A stretch of DNA of 64,000 nt from Phalacrocorax aristotelis (Eukaryota > Chordata > Aves > Suliformes > Phalacrocoracidae), in assembly GCF_949628215.1 (NCBI RefSeq), contig NC_134277.1, positions 90,013,963 through 90,077,962 of the forward strand. Reading direction: 5' to 3'. A program made the translations under genes and the position numbers. Shown here piece by piece: positions 1 to 10,900 of this stretch (its first letter is position 1; each line of letters opens with the position of its first letter). The notes beneath the pieces were generated by a model. That model made no database searches, had not been told where the DNA came from, and saw nothing but the letters and a program-made list of their open reading frames with translations.

Positions 1-61
1 TCTGCATGACGGTTTGTGTAAAGATACTTTACACCTGAAAGCCTGAATATTTTTGTTTCAG

Positions 62-147
62 CTCAGCCGCCTGGTTTGGACAGAATTGTTACCTCTCAGC
101 TAACCCAGCTTTTTCTGACTGTTACCCTGGAGTGCCCATTTTATGAG
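62..147 (+). CDS. FASTKD3: FASTKD3 coding exon, fifth from last
   Basis: The acceptor TTTTGTTTCAG ends at 61 and the donor GAG|gtatgg follows 147. The first two bases complete a split codon and 28 codons follow, ending in the motif TLECPFYE. This belongs to the FAST-domain region. The only open frame is the one that joins to the next exon in phase 0. Confidence 0.85.
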
Positions 148-3100
148 GTATGGTACGTACGAAACCAGAACTGATGTTAGCAAGAGGCGACAATGTCGTT
201 AAGGCCCTGTTGATAATTAGTTGAAGACTGTCTTTCCCATAAAAACAATGGAATTGGACAAAACAGTGTTTTTTCCCTTGATCAAAATATGAAGCATTTC
301 TACCTGCTTGATTGACTTGATATATTTGTATGTTTGACAGGACTGACTACCTGTAAGTTAAAGTGCTTTTTGAGTATTTCCATGTACTTTTCCAACAACT
401 GTTCCTTTTTTGTTTGACTTGTGAAGTCTTGGAGAACAAAAGAGATCAGGCACTTTGATGTTAGCCTGACTGCAAAGGAATGGAAACAGCTGTGCATTTC
501 ATGAGCAGTATGTTCAGTGTGACAGCATGGAGGCTTGCTAAGAATATCGTGGTCATGGCTTTTTGTTTTAAGTTTCTAGCAGATCATACCTCAGACTGTA
601 AGCCTCACAATAGACATGGCTTTGAAATGTACAGAATACATTTTGCTACATTAATATGAAGTAGCAAAAATGTTACCTTCCTTTTTCTTTTCTTTGATTT
701 GGTTTTCTGCATTACATAGGGTCCCAAACTCCTTCCAAAGTATCAAGTAAAGGCCTTTCTCACGCCTCACAGTTCCATGGATGTTCACCTCCTGAAAATG
801 GTGAAGACTGGATTACTTTATTTACTGAAAAAAAGAACATATTTTGCATCAGAGGTATCAACACCATATTTCTATACAGTTGGTAAGTAACATTTCTTTA
901 GATTAATAATAACGTGTAGTTATTCTGTCAAAACTTCAGGCTCAGTTACTTTCCAGAAATAAAAATGATTTATTTCATTCCCTTTGTGTGTATTCTAAAT
1001 TGCGCAAATATGGAAAAAGTAAACTGGAATACAAAACTCTGTAGAAGGTCTGAAATGAGGAAACATTATAGGAACTTTAAGTAAATGTATTTTTGAAGTG
1101 AGAACGAACAGGGAGAGAAAAGAACTGCAGCAGTACTTGGAATTTGCACAGCCAGTCTGTACTGAAAATAGCTGCTAACTTCTGTATTCTCTGTTTTTAC
1201 TATCAGCTCCCTTTTTACTTAGCCTGTAAACAATTTGTATAATGTTACGCAAAATGAGGCAATGCCACTTGCCTGATCTCTCTGCGTTGGTGGTGAGTAG
1301 AGAAGGGGAGAGCTGGAGGGTTGTCAGCCCTCTGCCCTGCTCAGCTGGGCTCCTCTCCCCTTAGCAAGAACTGTTGACTTCATATGGTCAGTGGGTGTTT
1401 GTGGACTGGAAGAGAGGAGTGAGCAAAACAGTGTTTCATGTGCCAGGAAAGGAAACTGAGAGAGGTAGTGAGAGGAAAGATGTGTGCCCTGGATGAGTAC
1501 AGGATAAAGGTGTTGAGGGAAGGGTCTTTTGGACCCCATGGATGTCGTAGGGATGAAAAAAAAAAAAATCGAGAGAGGGATGACTCCAGAATTACTCTGC
1601 GTTTCAGCTTCCATGTGGGGTGCAAGTTGGCAGGGTGTAGGTTCCAAGCTCTGTTTGCAGATTGACATAATCTATAAAATTAGGGAATTAGTGAGAAAAA
1701 TAAAAGGGGGGGAAGAGAAAGTCTCTCCCCAAAGCCGTTAAAGTTCCAGAAGCCCTGGCCAGCCCAGCAAAGTGCCATTTAACTACATTATGGGTTTTAG
1801 TGGATTTGGGATACTGCTTTGCTGTATCTGTTACTAAGTACACTCATTTGTGTTAAATAAACTATACACATCTTTTACAAGCCTCTGTGATTCAGAAAAG
1901 AAGTATTGTGATAGTATTTGAGTTGTTTTATAAAACAATGAACTGGCCGAGAATGAGAATTACAGTAAACAGTTTGTTATATGAAATGAGTTTTAATGTC
2001 ACTTCTCTTCTCATCTATGCTAGATATTGAGATTAAATTAGATGAAGAAGGTTTTGTATTGCCTGCTGCCCAGTGTGAAGAGGTACACAGACGGTAAGAG
2101 AATAGAAGAACCACTGGTAAAATGTTAACACTGACAAAGAGCATCCGGGGTGAAACCCCAGCAAAATTTAAGCTCATCAGAGTTTTGCCATTGACCTCAG
2201 CAAAACTAAGGCTTCACACTGAAACCCCTGGCAAAAAGACAAAGTTGGCAAAATTAACGATCTGCACTTTTTCATCATTATTTTGCCTCCTGACTATACA
2301 GGGCCAGACAATTAGTCTTTTGTCCCAGTGACAGGATCAAAGTGATCCTATTTGGTGTAATGTATTTTGACCTTCTGTAATTAATTTTCAAATTAAACCC
2401 AAATTAATTCTAATTGAGCATGTCTGCATAGATTTAACACAGTTTAAGTCAGTTTGAGTTCAAAAATTTACTCTGTAAGGAATCCTGTGTAATGAGGATA
2501 TCTGCTACAGATGCTGTTTTTATTGAAAAAAATGCAGAGGTGTGTTTAAAAAAAAAAAAAATCTGCTAAACAAGGATTATTTTGAGAAACCTTGGGTACG
2601 AAGTTAAGCAACCTGCCTGTGTGGTACTTGCAACTGCACTTCTGTGGATAAAGCAAAAGCCTTTGAAAAGGTTATGTATTCTCCAGCTTAACCTTCACAG
2701 GACTCAGAGACTAATATAGGTTCTTTCAAAAATCCCATGCATAAATGTTTAAGAACGAGCTTTGTTTTTTTTTGTTTTTTTTTTTTTTTAATTACAGCTT
2801 TCATGTGTAAATAAGGTCACAATATAATTAACACACTGAAAATTAAAGCAACTTTTTTACAGTGGATATACAAATTTTGGTTTAAGTTGATGTGATTTTT
2901 ATCACCAAGGAGAAAAAATGTAGTTATAATCCATGATGCTGCCAACCGTACTTACAAGTTTAACTTAAACAGTTAGTTTAAACTTACTTGAACAGGTTTA
3001 ACAGGTGCACTAATGAGTTGAATTAATTTAGCTGCTGAAAATGTTTTCAAGCTGAGATGAATATTTTGTATGTTTTTCCTTCTAGAAGAATTCAAAATGG

Positions 3101-4379
3101 CTTACCAGTAGTAGCATTAAAAATATCAAACTGTTATTAAGTTGTATGGTAATTTTAGTTTGGAGCATATAAATAAGCTTTTCAGATCAGTTTCACTAAG
3201 CTTCAGGCTTTCCCCTTCCCACCCTTAAATTGACTGATTTAAATTGTCCTGAACTAGGTAACTCCCATCCTACATCATCAAATTCTAGGATGTATTAGAG
3301 AGTCATAGGGGAGGCGTTGTCTCATGCTTCTTAGGAACTGCAGTAGTTGTGGTGATAAAAATAACTACACTTGTGCTTGATTTTAGAATTGCCCTCTGTG
3401 TTGATGGCCCAAACAGATTTTGCATTAATAGCTGCAATCTGCTGGGAGAAGAAGCTATTAAACAGAGACATCTTCAGTTACTTGGTTATGAAGTTGTACA
3501 GGTAAAGTCCAAACACAGTCCTTTGCTTGTGCTCTGGCTAACAAAACAAGTGAAAAATGATTATTTTATAATGCTTGAAACTGTAGTTGCAATTACTTCC
3601 CAAGGCAGATGTAGTCCTGTCCTTTCTATATTATGTCCTCTCTGCCTAGCTTTTGCCTTTTTGAGGACGTTGCAGGAATTCCTTTTTCTTCCTTGGATCA
3701 ATTGGTGTGTTCTGCCTCTGTTTTCTGCCAAATAGTGGCTCTGTGAAAAATTACTTGTCTGCAGTGATTAAGGTTCAAATCTTGACTTAAAGGAAAACGA
3801 TGTCTAAGAGTTCAATAGAATTGGGATTTTGAAAACAATTCTTAAAAGGTCTAAATTTGGAGTTTAGAAAGGGGAGTTAAAACCAAAAAAAAGGAACGGT
3901 TTTCTATTGTAAATAATATTTTCACAACAGAGTATGTCCTTTATTTTGCCCGTGGAATTAGTAGGGGTATTGTTATCTTTAGACATACTTTGGACCAAAA
4001 CAATTACTTTTAGATTTTCGAGATTGTCTTATCCATTTATAATCACTTATCACATAAGCCTAACTCCATTACATTTAACTTTGTTCAAACTGTGCTGGAT
4101 ATCACTCTTTATTCTACAGTAATCTCTACTCAAGTGATTTACAGCCCAATAATAGGATTAAAAGTTTAATTATCATGTTTTAAAATTCTTTGTGTAATTT
4201 GACATCTGTTAATGAACATCAGTCTTACCCATTTGTTTATTAAAAGGTATTTCTGGCAATCATTTTTGTTTTGTTTCCAGATTCCGTTCTATGAAATAGA
4301 GAGCCTACAAAATTGCAGAAAAGTGGCAGAATATCTACACAAAAAAATCTTTCCTCATACATACGGACTCGGCTGCTGA
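62..4379 (+). CDS. FASTKD3: FASTKD3, C-terminal part (five last coding exons)
   Basis: Join of 62-147, 720-882, 2024-2093, 3387-3501 and 4281-4379. The phases agree across every junction and give 176 residues ending in TGA. The gene continues off the left edge. The C-terminal block beginning IALCVDGPNRFC and running through RHLQLLGYEVVQIPFYEI is a RAP domain, the putative RNA-binding end of FASTK-family proteins. The preceding exons fit the FAST_2 region. Known of the family: FASTKD3 acts in the mitochondrial matrix in RNA stability and in translation of respiratory-chain mRNAs, notably COX1. I chose FASTKD3 over its paralogues from the remembered C-terminal sequence and from its place beside CFAP90 and ADCY2. 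The introns at 148-719, 883-2023, 2094-3386 and 3502-4280 are AT-rich and hold nothing else I recognise. All use GT-AG. The mitochondrial targeting end is outside the window. Confidence 0.9.
720..882 (+). CDS. FASTKD3: FASTKD3 coding exon, fourth from last
   Basis: The acceptor CATTACATAG precedes 720 and the donor GTTG|gtaagt follows 882. It encodes 54 codons plus one base, starting GPKLLPKYQVKAFLTP and including VKTGLLYLLKKRTYFASEV. This is FAST_2-type sequence leading into the RAP domain. Confidence 0.87.
2024..2093 (+). CDS. FASTKD3: FASTKD3 coding exon, third from last
   Basis: A short 70-bp exon between CTATGCTAG and CG|gtaaga. The split codon G|AT gives D, and the read-through is DIEIKLDEEGFVLPAAQ followed by CEEVHRR. 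Phase is preserved on both sides. Confidence 0.87.
3387..3501 (+). CDS. FASTKD3: FASTKD3 coding exon with the RAP-domain core
   Basis: The acceptor is TTGATTTTAG and the donor is CAG|gtaaag. It encodes the main RAP-domain signature: IALCVDGPNRFC, then EEAIKQRHLQLLGYEVVQ. The hydrophobic LCVDGP strand and the RHLQLLGY helix are typical of RAP domains. Confidence 0.9.
4281..4379 (+). CDS. FASTKD3: FASTKD3 terminal coding exon
   Basis: The acceptor TTTGTTTCCAG is followed in phase 0 by IPFYEIESLQNCRKVAEYLH and eleven further residues before TGA at 4377-4379. This completes the RAP domain. The 3' UTR follows directly. Confidence 0.9.
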   Translation: MPFYEIESLQNCRKVAEYLHKKIFPHTYGLGC

Positions 4380-4575
4380 CACTGGAGAATAATACCAAAT
4401 CACAGGCTGACCTCCTGTACTATAAAGTGTAAATATTATGCATGGAAGAACAATACTGTTTTCTAAATAACTCTACTTAAGATAACTTGAGCTTCTGAAT
4501 GTGAGACCTTCCAATATTTGGAACAATTGGCATGTAAAGAGTAATAAAGAGCAACATATTTTCTAAGCTTTGTGT
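4380..4575 (+). promoter_or_regulatory. FASTKD3: FASTKD3 3' UTR with poly(A) signal
   Basis: A canonical AATAAA lies at 4543-4548, about 165 bases after the stop codon, followed by a T-rich stretch. The transcript end is therefore placed near 4560-4575. The exact cleavage site is inferred. Confidence 0.6.
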
Positions 4576-7500
4576 AAATATTTATTATAAGTTAACAGGT
4601 GTAAGTGACAGTCAGTGCTGAGTTTAACAGCTGCAAATGGACAGATGTGACTATACTGGCTGGTGCTGAATGTACAGTGTGTGCCAGGCTACCTACCAAT
4701 TGGGGCTTTTCTTGACAGTATAAAAAGAAATTGTCCAATTTACTCGTAGCTTTTTGTGTGATTTCCCAAGTGTTTCATCAAAGTAAAATTTGCAGTAGTT
4801 GCACGGGCAGTATTGGCATATTGCTCAAATACTTAAGAGATGTAGAGTGCTGCTCACTAAATAGCAATGCCTTACAGAAAATGAGAGCGTTTTAAAAAGA
4901 TTCATTTTGTAGAAGAACCGCTGCCACAGGGTAGTGGACTTGCACAGCTGTCTCTGCGGGGGCCACCCTAGGTTCTGGGTATGTACTATTTGCAGTTTTG
5001 TCTTTGGTGGCAGTTTTACCCAGACTGGCTAACTGGGGTCATGTATGTGCTCCAGGGTCCCTTCAGTCTACAAGCTGCCATTTGAGCCTAAACTGAAACT
5101 CATTACGCTCTGAAGCCCAGAAGAACTGTCCCCTGTGCATTCTTTTTTATGTACGAGTGTAAATTCTGGCAGAAGGGTGGAACTGAGAACTGGAAACAGT
5201 AACCACTTCAGCGGGAAAAAGTGTGCCCTAACTTTGGTCAACATGTTGCTTTAGATGGCCAAAGGGAAAATAACATAGCCGTAGTTCTGATCACATAACA
5301 CATACTTGGTGAACTGCCATATAAAACCCATGTTCAGGTTAGCTTGTGCATCCTGTCCCATGTGGAATTATTATGAGTGGCAAAGCAGAATTCCCAGCAT
5401 CACCTAGTTTGATTTTAACTATTACAATTTGATACAAAAAAGGTGAAACTTTTACATCCTTGAAGCTCTATGTATTTCACCAGTAGATACAGATGTGACC
5501 ATTTTTTCCTTCCAAGGCTACTGTCAATAACTTCTGAGTTGTGGGTGTCCATCAATTGTTCCAACCACCCCTGGAGAATTTTTGGATGCAAAATCCAGAT
5601 TCAAAATACAGTTTACATTGTGTCATGCTGTGCATTCTGTTCATGTTAATTTGATGCATGTGTAAAACCCTTACCCACAGTAGTATGTCAGCACTGACAG
5701 GTGAGGGAATACCTGGAGATAACGAGATACTTCCCACCATGTAATAGGAAGCTTACAGCACATCAGTAACGTAACAGTTGTCATACTAGCAAAAGAGAAA
5801 TTAAAGAAGAATGACTGAAATGTCTTTGTGGACATTTATAAGGAACTTCTCCCTAATAGAGAAGAAATTGTTGGTATTCTTTTGGCACTAACTGAGCACT
5901 GAAGGAAGAAGTCAACCACTCGGAACTGAATGAGAAACAAGTAGTAGGAGCAACAACCTATGAAAAGCCTTCAAAAGCGAGGAGGGATGAGAAGGGACTG
6001 AAAGAGACGGGGGTGAGGCAAGCAAAGAAATGAGAAAAACTGATACTGCTGTCAATGACTCATGCCCTTCTCCACAGTGGAAGTGAGCTGGCGATGCTTA
6101 CTTCTCACACAGGCCAGAAGGTGGTGGTGTTCTCAAACATTTGATTTCCTGTAGTTTTTCAAACACAGATGGTTTGTAAATATAGTAGGACTACTTAGAA
6201 GAAGTAATTTGTACTGACTGTCCCAAACTAAAAATAACCTGCCTAGAATATGGCCATATTCCATCTCATTCTTCACTGGTACACATTTGATACTGATTTT
6301 TGAAAAAGCATTCTGCTACTGTTAGAAAACATTTCCCTCTCACTTTGTTCTTACTGTGATTCATTTAATGCTGCTGGATTTGTTTAACAAAGTATTGTCG
6401 AAAAGGAATGCATCAGTTACTGCCCTCTTGTCCCTAGCTCACTGAACGTAGGGGAAATTGCAGGTCACGAATAATGAAAGTAGTAAACACCTCTTAGAAA
6501 GGGAGCTCTGTGTGCTCTGCTTCTCACACCATGCCACAAGAGTGCTACTGATTGCCTAATTTACTACTTATCCAAGCCCCAGATTAAGAAGTTCTTTGGT
6601 TTTGTCACTTTTACTAGGAAACTCACTGTGTTCACAAATGATGTAGGTTCTCTATGTGTAAGTACCTGACGGAACTCCATTGTGAGTCAAAGCTGTGGAC
6701 TTCCAGTCCTGGTTCTGGTATGATTGGTCCGGTTCTTGTTCCTTTCTGAACTATACTGCCTCAGCTTTAAACAGCAGTGTCAGTGGCTCTTGAGAACCAA
6801 ACTGATGCATACACTGCAGGAGGTACTCCTCTTGAAATTACCTTATAACTTTAGTACCAGATCCAATGAGAGTACAAGGCACTAAATGTTTAAACAGGTT
6901 TAGACATTTACTCTAAATGTGCTTTTTAAATGACTACTGCTCAAATCCTTGTGTTTCGTCCATCCTTTCCACCAAACTATTTAGGGCTTGTTCTCCTAGT
7001 ATTAATTTTTTTTTTTCCCCAGCATTGGATACAGAACTAAAGATGATTTTTCTTGTGACACTCTTGAACAGATCAATCCCTCAGACACCATTTGTACAGT
7101 GAAAGTCAGCAAAATGGAGGTCTGAAACCAGCTAAGCCCAGATTTTGTCTATTTAAATGCTCAGAAGTTCCCTTTAACTTGGCTTCCACTTGAAGTCTAC
7201 TGAAACTGCCAAGCACTTCTCTAAGTCAGCTAATTTCTTTACTTGCCCATTTACGGGTAAGCCCATCCAGTTTGGTAAATCTGTGCTGAATGCCCATTAC
7301 AGCTTGCTGTGCAGATAAAATAACACCTCGCAATTTTGTAGCAACACTGTAACGATTAAGAAGTCAGTGACCACTGATACCTTGAGGAGCAAGCTGGCTT
7401 AAATGATAAGTCTGTGAATAGTTACATAGAAGCGCTACCTAAAATAGCAGAGAGACAGCTGTTGACCCAACAGACCTCATTTCCAGTCTTGTTACCTAAA

Positions 7501-7595
7501 ATGTTTTGCTCTTGCTGATGCCCTTCTTCATGAGATTTTTATGAGACTGTAAGGATAAGATGTGCATTTGAAGTAGCATGAAGAAAAGTACAGCT
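4576..7595. other. Spacer between converging FASTKD3 and CFAP90 3' ends
   Basis: About 3 kb of unique-looking AT-rich sequence. No ORF with convincing coding character was seen, except the exon-like minus-strand stretch at 7226-7346, which is listed as a finding. No CR1 or LTR copy was recognised. CFAP90 or FASTKD3 3' UTR sequence may extend into it. Confidence 0.6.
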
Positions 7596-7599
7596 GCTA

Positions 7600-7617
7600 T
7601 TTAATCCTATTTTTAAT
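7600..7617 (-). promoter_or_regulatory. CFAP90: Candidate CFAP90 poly(A) signals
   Basis: Two minus-strand ATTAAA hexamers (complement of 7600-7605 and 7612-7617) lie about 115-130 bases after the stop codon. No minus-strand AATAAA is closer. The assignment is tentative because ATTAAA is frequent in AT-rich DNA. Confidence 0.35.
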
Positions 7618-7730
7618 CCAAATCATTAACTAAAATGCAGAGAAAAAGGCAGACGCGCCATATTGCTTTTTGGTGCAAGATGGGGTTTTTTTCCACAGAA
7701 ATGTTGCTGGTAATGACATGTACAAGAGAT

Positions 7731-7910
7731 TTAGCATGGATCCAGGCTTGGAGAAGGCTTTTCCAATAAGCAGATGATGCCATTTTTCCTGTAGAATTCT
7801 GCCTGAATGTGATTAATCCTTGCGTGGTCTCTGATTGGCTGCTCTATAGGCTTATTTATACGTCTCCCATACTCTGAAGATGACAAAACAGTGACAGGTC
7901 TTGCCATTTC
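7731..7910 (-). CDS. CFAP90: CFAP90 coding exon 3 (terminal)
   Basis: The acceptor ATTTTCACAG precedes base 7910. 59 codons and TAA (complement of 7731-7733). It starts [20 protein letters not shown] and ends KPSPSLDPC. The [12 protein letters not shown] and AEFYRKNGI blocks are the most conserved part of the family. Confidence 0.92.
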   Translation of the reverse strand, partial: EMARPVTVLSSSEYGRRINKPIEQPIRDHARINHIQAEFYRKNGIICLLEKPSPSLDPC

Positions 7911-10900
7911 CTGTGAAAATACAAAATTCTCCTTATAAGAAAATCACAGGGCAAATACTTGGCAGTTATCTACTGCTAAATGTGCTGTGGCCAGGGGCAG
8001 AATAGCAGACAGAACTGTACAGCATCTGCTATATGGATTTATATTTATTTAGCAGTGAACTGTACTCTTACTGTTCCATCCCTGACCTAGTTTTTTATGT
8101 ATATTAATAAACCATGAATGTATCACTAGATGACAAGATGACAAGATATGGAGCTGTGCCATGAGTTACTGAGGACTGATAATTTTTTACACACAAACGC
8201 ACATACACACACACATACAAAGGTGATTACCATGTAATTGCTGGCAAGCTAAATGCTTTGTTTCTGGAAAGTGGCACAGATTTTATTTTAATTCTTATTT
8301 TTCCTTGTGCGCTGACTTGCATGATTCATTTGAAAAATAGGAGAGAGTTAATTCGTATCATGTTACATGAACACCTACCCTACTCACATAATTCAGTAAA
8401 AAACAACTGCATGGAAAAAATCAAAGCCTAAAGAAAAACCCTGAGTCCAAGAAAAATGATTAGTCCATGCAGGCTTTCCCTGAAGGACACAAAGTGTAAA
8501 CTACTGTATTTTTGAACAATGAAAGGTTTTACTAAAAATGCTTGTAGCTGTAAGATAACAGAAATAACTGCTCCGCAATGATGGGAAGTGGACTTGGTAA
8601 AAAAGAACCTGACCAAGAAAAGATTATTTTAAGCTTGTTTGTAGTAAACTGCACTTTAAGTGTGCAATCAGTATCTGCAATCTGCAGTTCCTTCCTGTGC
8701 TACAGTAATGGGGAGCTCTGGAGTCAGAAGGAAAAGACAGGATTTGTTTGTTTTTCCGTCCCAAGCCACAGGTACCAGGCTGCTTGTATGTTTGCGCACT
8801 GGCTAACATGGTAAGCCTTGGTCCCCAATGTGTTTACCTCGTTGTACAACATAAATAATATCTACAAGAAGAATCAAAATGCAGACACCTCACCGCAGTT
8901 CAGGTGCAAACAAATGACTTCTTTGCTACAACAGACGCAAGTGTGAGCCATATCAGCACTTATGATAGAACCTGTGAAGCACATGAGCCCCTGCATTTCC
9001 CGTGAGGATGCAGGTGGGAGCACAGGTCTGAGGGGTCTCATAGCCAGGCAGTCTGATGTGAGACATTTCCAGACTTATGGACAAGAGTAGACCTGAGATT
9101 CTTGGGAAGATGCTGCAAGCCCTTTTTAAAAAAGAAAAAAAAAACCACACACACCAAAAAAACCCACCCAAATACACCAGAAAAGCCCACTCCAAAACAA
9201 CAATTCATCCCCCAACTCTCTCCCTACTCTTCCTGACTAGCTTGCTTCACCCCATTAAAAACTATTCAGTACAGCAACTCATAACCTCACCAGCAAAAAA
9301 ATCAAGCAAGAAGAGTGGCAGGCAAAAAGTAAGACCATTTCCTCCTCACACCCAGTTGTGGGTAAATGTTGAAAATGGAGAAATGACAGAATCTTTCTAC
9401 CATCGGGAAAGACTTCGCTAGCTATACAGGGTTTCCAGTGTTAACGATGGGCAACAGTATGCAATTCTGATAGTTTGTGTTCCCTTTAAGTAAATAAGAT
9501 TCAGTTTTCACCATCCCTGGTAGCAAAGCGCTGGCTGTGCACAGTGGCATTTCATCTTTGTGGGTTCGGCATTCAGCAGATTTCAGATTTTCCAACAGTT
9601 GGCTGGGAAGCGTCCTGCTACACGCCCTCGCAGCGTGTAATTCTAGCACTGTTAACGCTTGAAATCAGCAATGGCAGCCTTGTGCAAACACTCGGCTGCA
9701 GTCACTGTGCTATGTGGAGCTAAACCGAGCGTCTGTGACTGTACTGTCACAGATACTCCCTGGGTGCACCCAGGCTCTCTGCAGGAAATGAAAGGCTTGC
9801 TTGCAGCGGTTTGTTTTTTTCTACTTCAAGGAAAGGAGCATACTGTGGTGGGTTCAGCCTGTCTCCTTTCAGTGTTGTTCTAGAAAGATGGCCTCTTTAT
9901 CTATTATGTTTTATAATATAGTTGTTATTATTATATAAAGTCTATGAGGGCCACGGGGGTAACTAAAGAGCAGGAGTTGAGTGTGTGACCTGCACTTAGT
10001 TATGGGTAAGTCCAGTGTTGGGTGTCATTGCGTGCAGGAGGATCATGTTGTAACGTTTAACAGATGTGGGTTTGATGTGTCTCCATGCTAATTAAAGGGG
10101 TAGATTAAGGGACACCTGTTCAGGCAGAGTCCCTTACGTGCACTGACCAGCAGAGCTGGTACGAATTCTGGCCCACCTGCATTTGCTTTAGGAAGCAAAC
10201 TGGTAGGAAAGTGAGATTTGCTGGTACTGAAAGGACACAAGAACTCCGTAGGAAACCTTAACTCTGCATTGCTGAACTGTCTACACAAATTTTCCAGCTG
10301 GAGGTTGGGCTTAGTATTGGGGGAAGGGGACTGGCTTTGTTTTGTTTCAATAAAAAGGCTAATTTTCAATTGGAGTAGTCATTTATGTGGCTTTTGGCCT
10401 CATGCAGATGTGCAGCTGAGTTACTAGGCATGAGCAGGTGATAGTAATGGGCACTCCTAGGATTCCTTTGAGAGCACCTACTACTCCCTGCACTGTCTGA
10501 CAGAGTTGAAGGGCATCATGGCTATGCACTGAAATGTCTGGCATATATAGCAGCTAGTGAGAGGAATCACAAGCAGTGGCCTTTGTCCCAAAATCTCAAC
10601 AGTTTTCTCACACAGCAATTAGAGTAATATTAACTTCTGTCTCACTCTTCCTTCTTCCAACGCTATCAGATATAATCACCAATACCAGCAGCCATTCTTA
10701 GCCTACCCACCTCTTTACATCCCATGAACCCATTTTGAGGCCATCAATGCACAGAAGTTGCATTTCATTTGGTTTGTGATAGCCTCTGCCTCTGTATGTG
10801 TATATAAATATAAATACATATATACACACCCTTGTGTCTCTATATCTATGTGTATTGTTCAGATGCTGCATGGAAAAATACATACTTATATATATGTATA

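Noticed and set aside
3349-3735. 128-codon plus-strand ORF over FASTKD3
   Set aside because: Only the part at 3387-3501 is a real exon. The rest reads through the donor into intron sequence.
7440-7560. Exon-like segment upstream of the 7226-7346 ORF on the minus strand (CCTTACAG ... TTTTAG|gtaaca)
   Set aside because: Its only open frame ends in TAG at the supposed donor and does not join in phase to the next segment. Parts resemble decayed repeat sequence.
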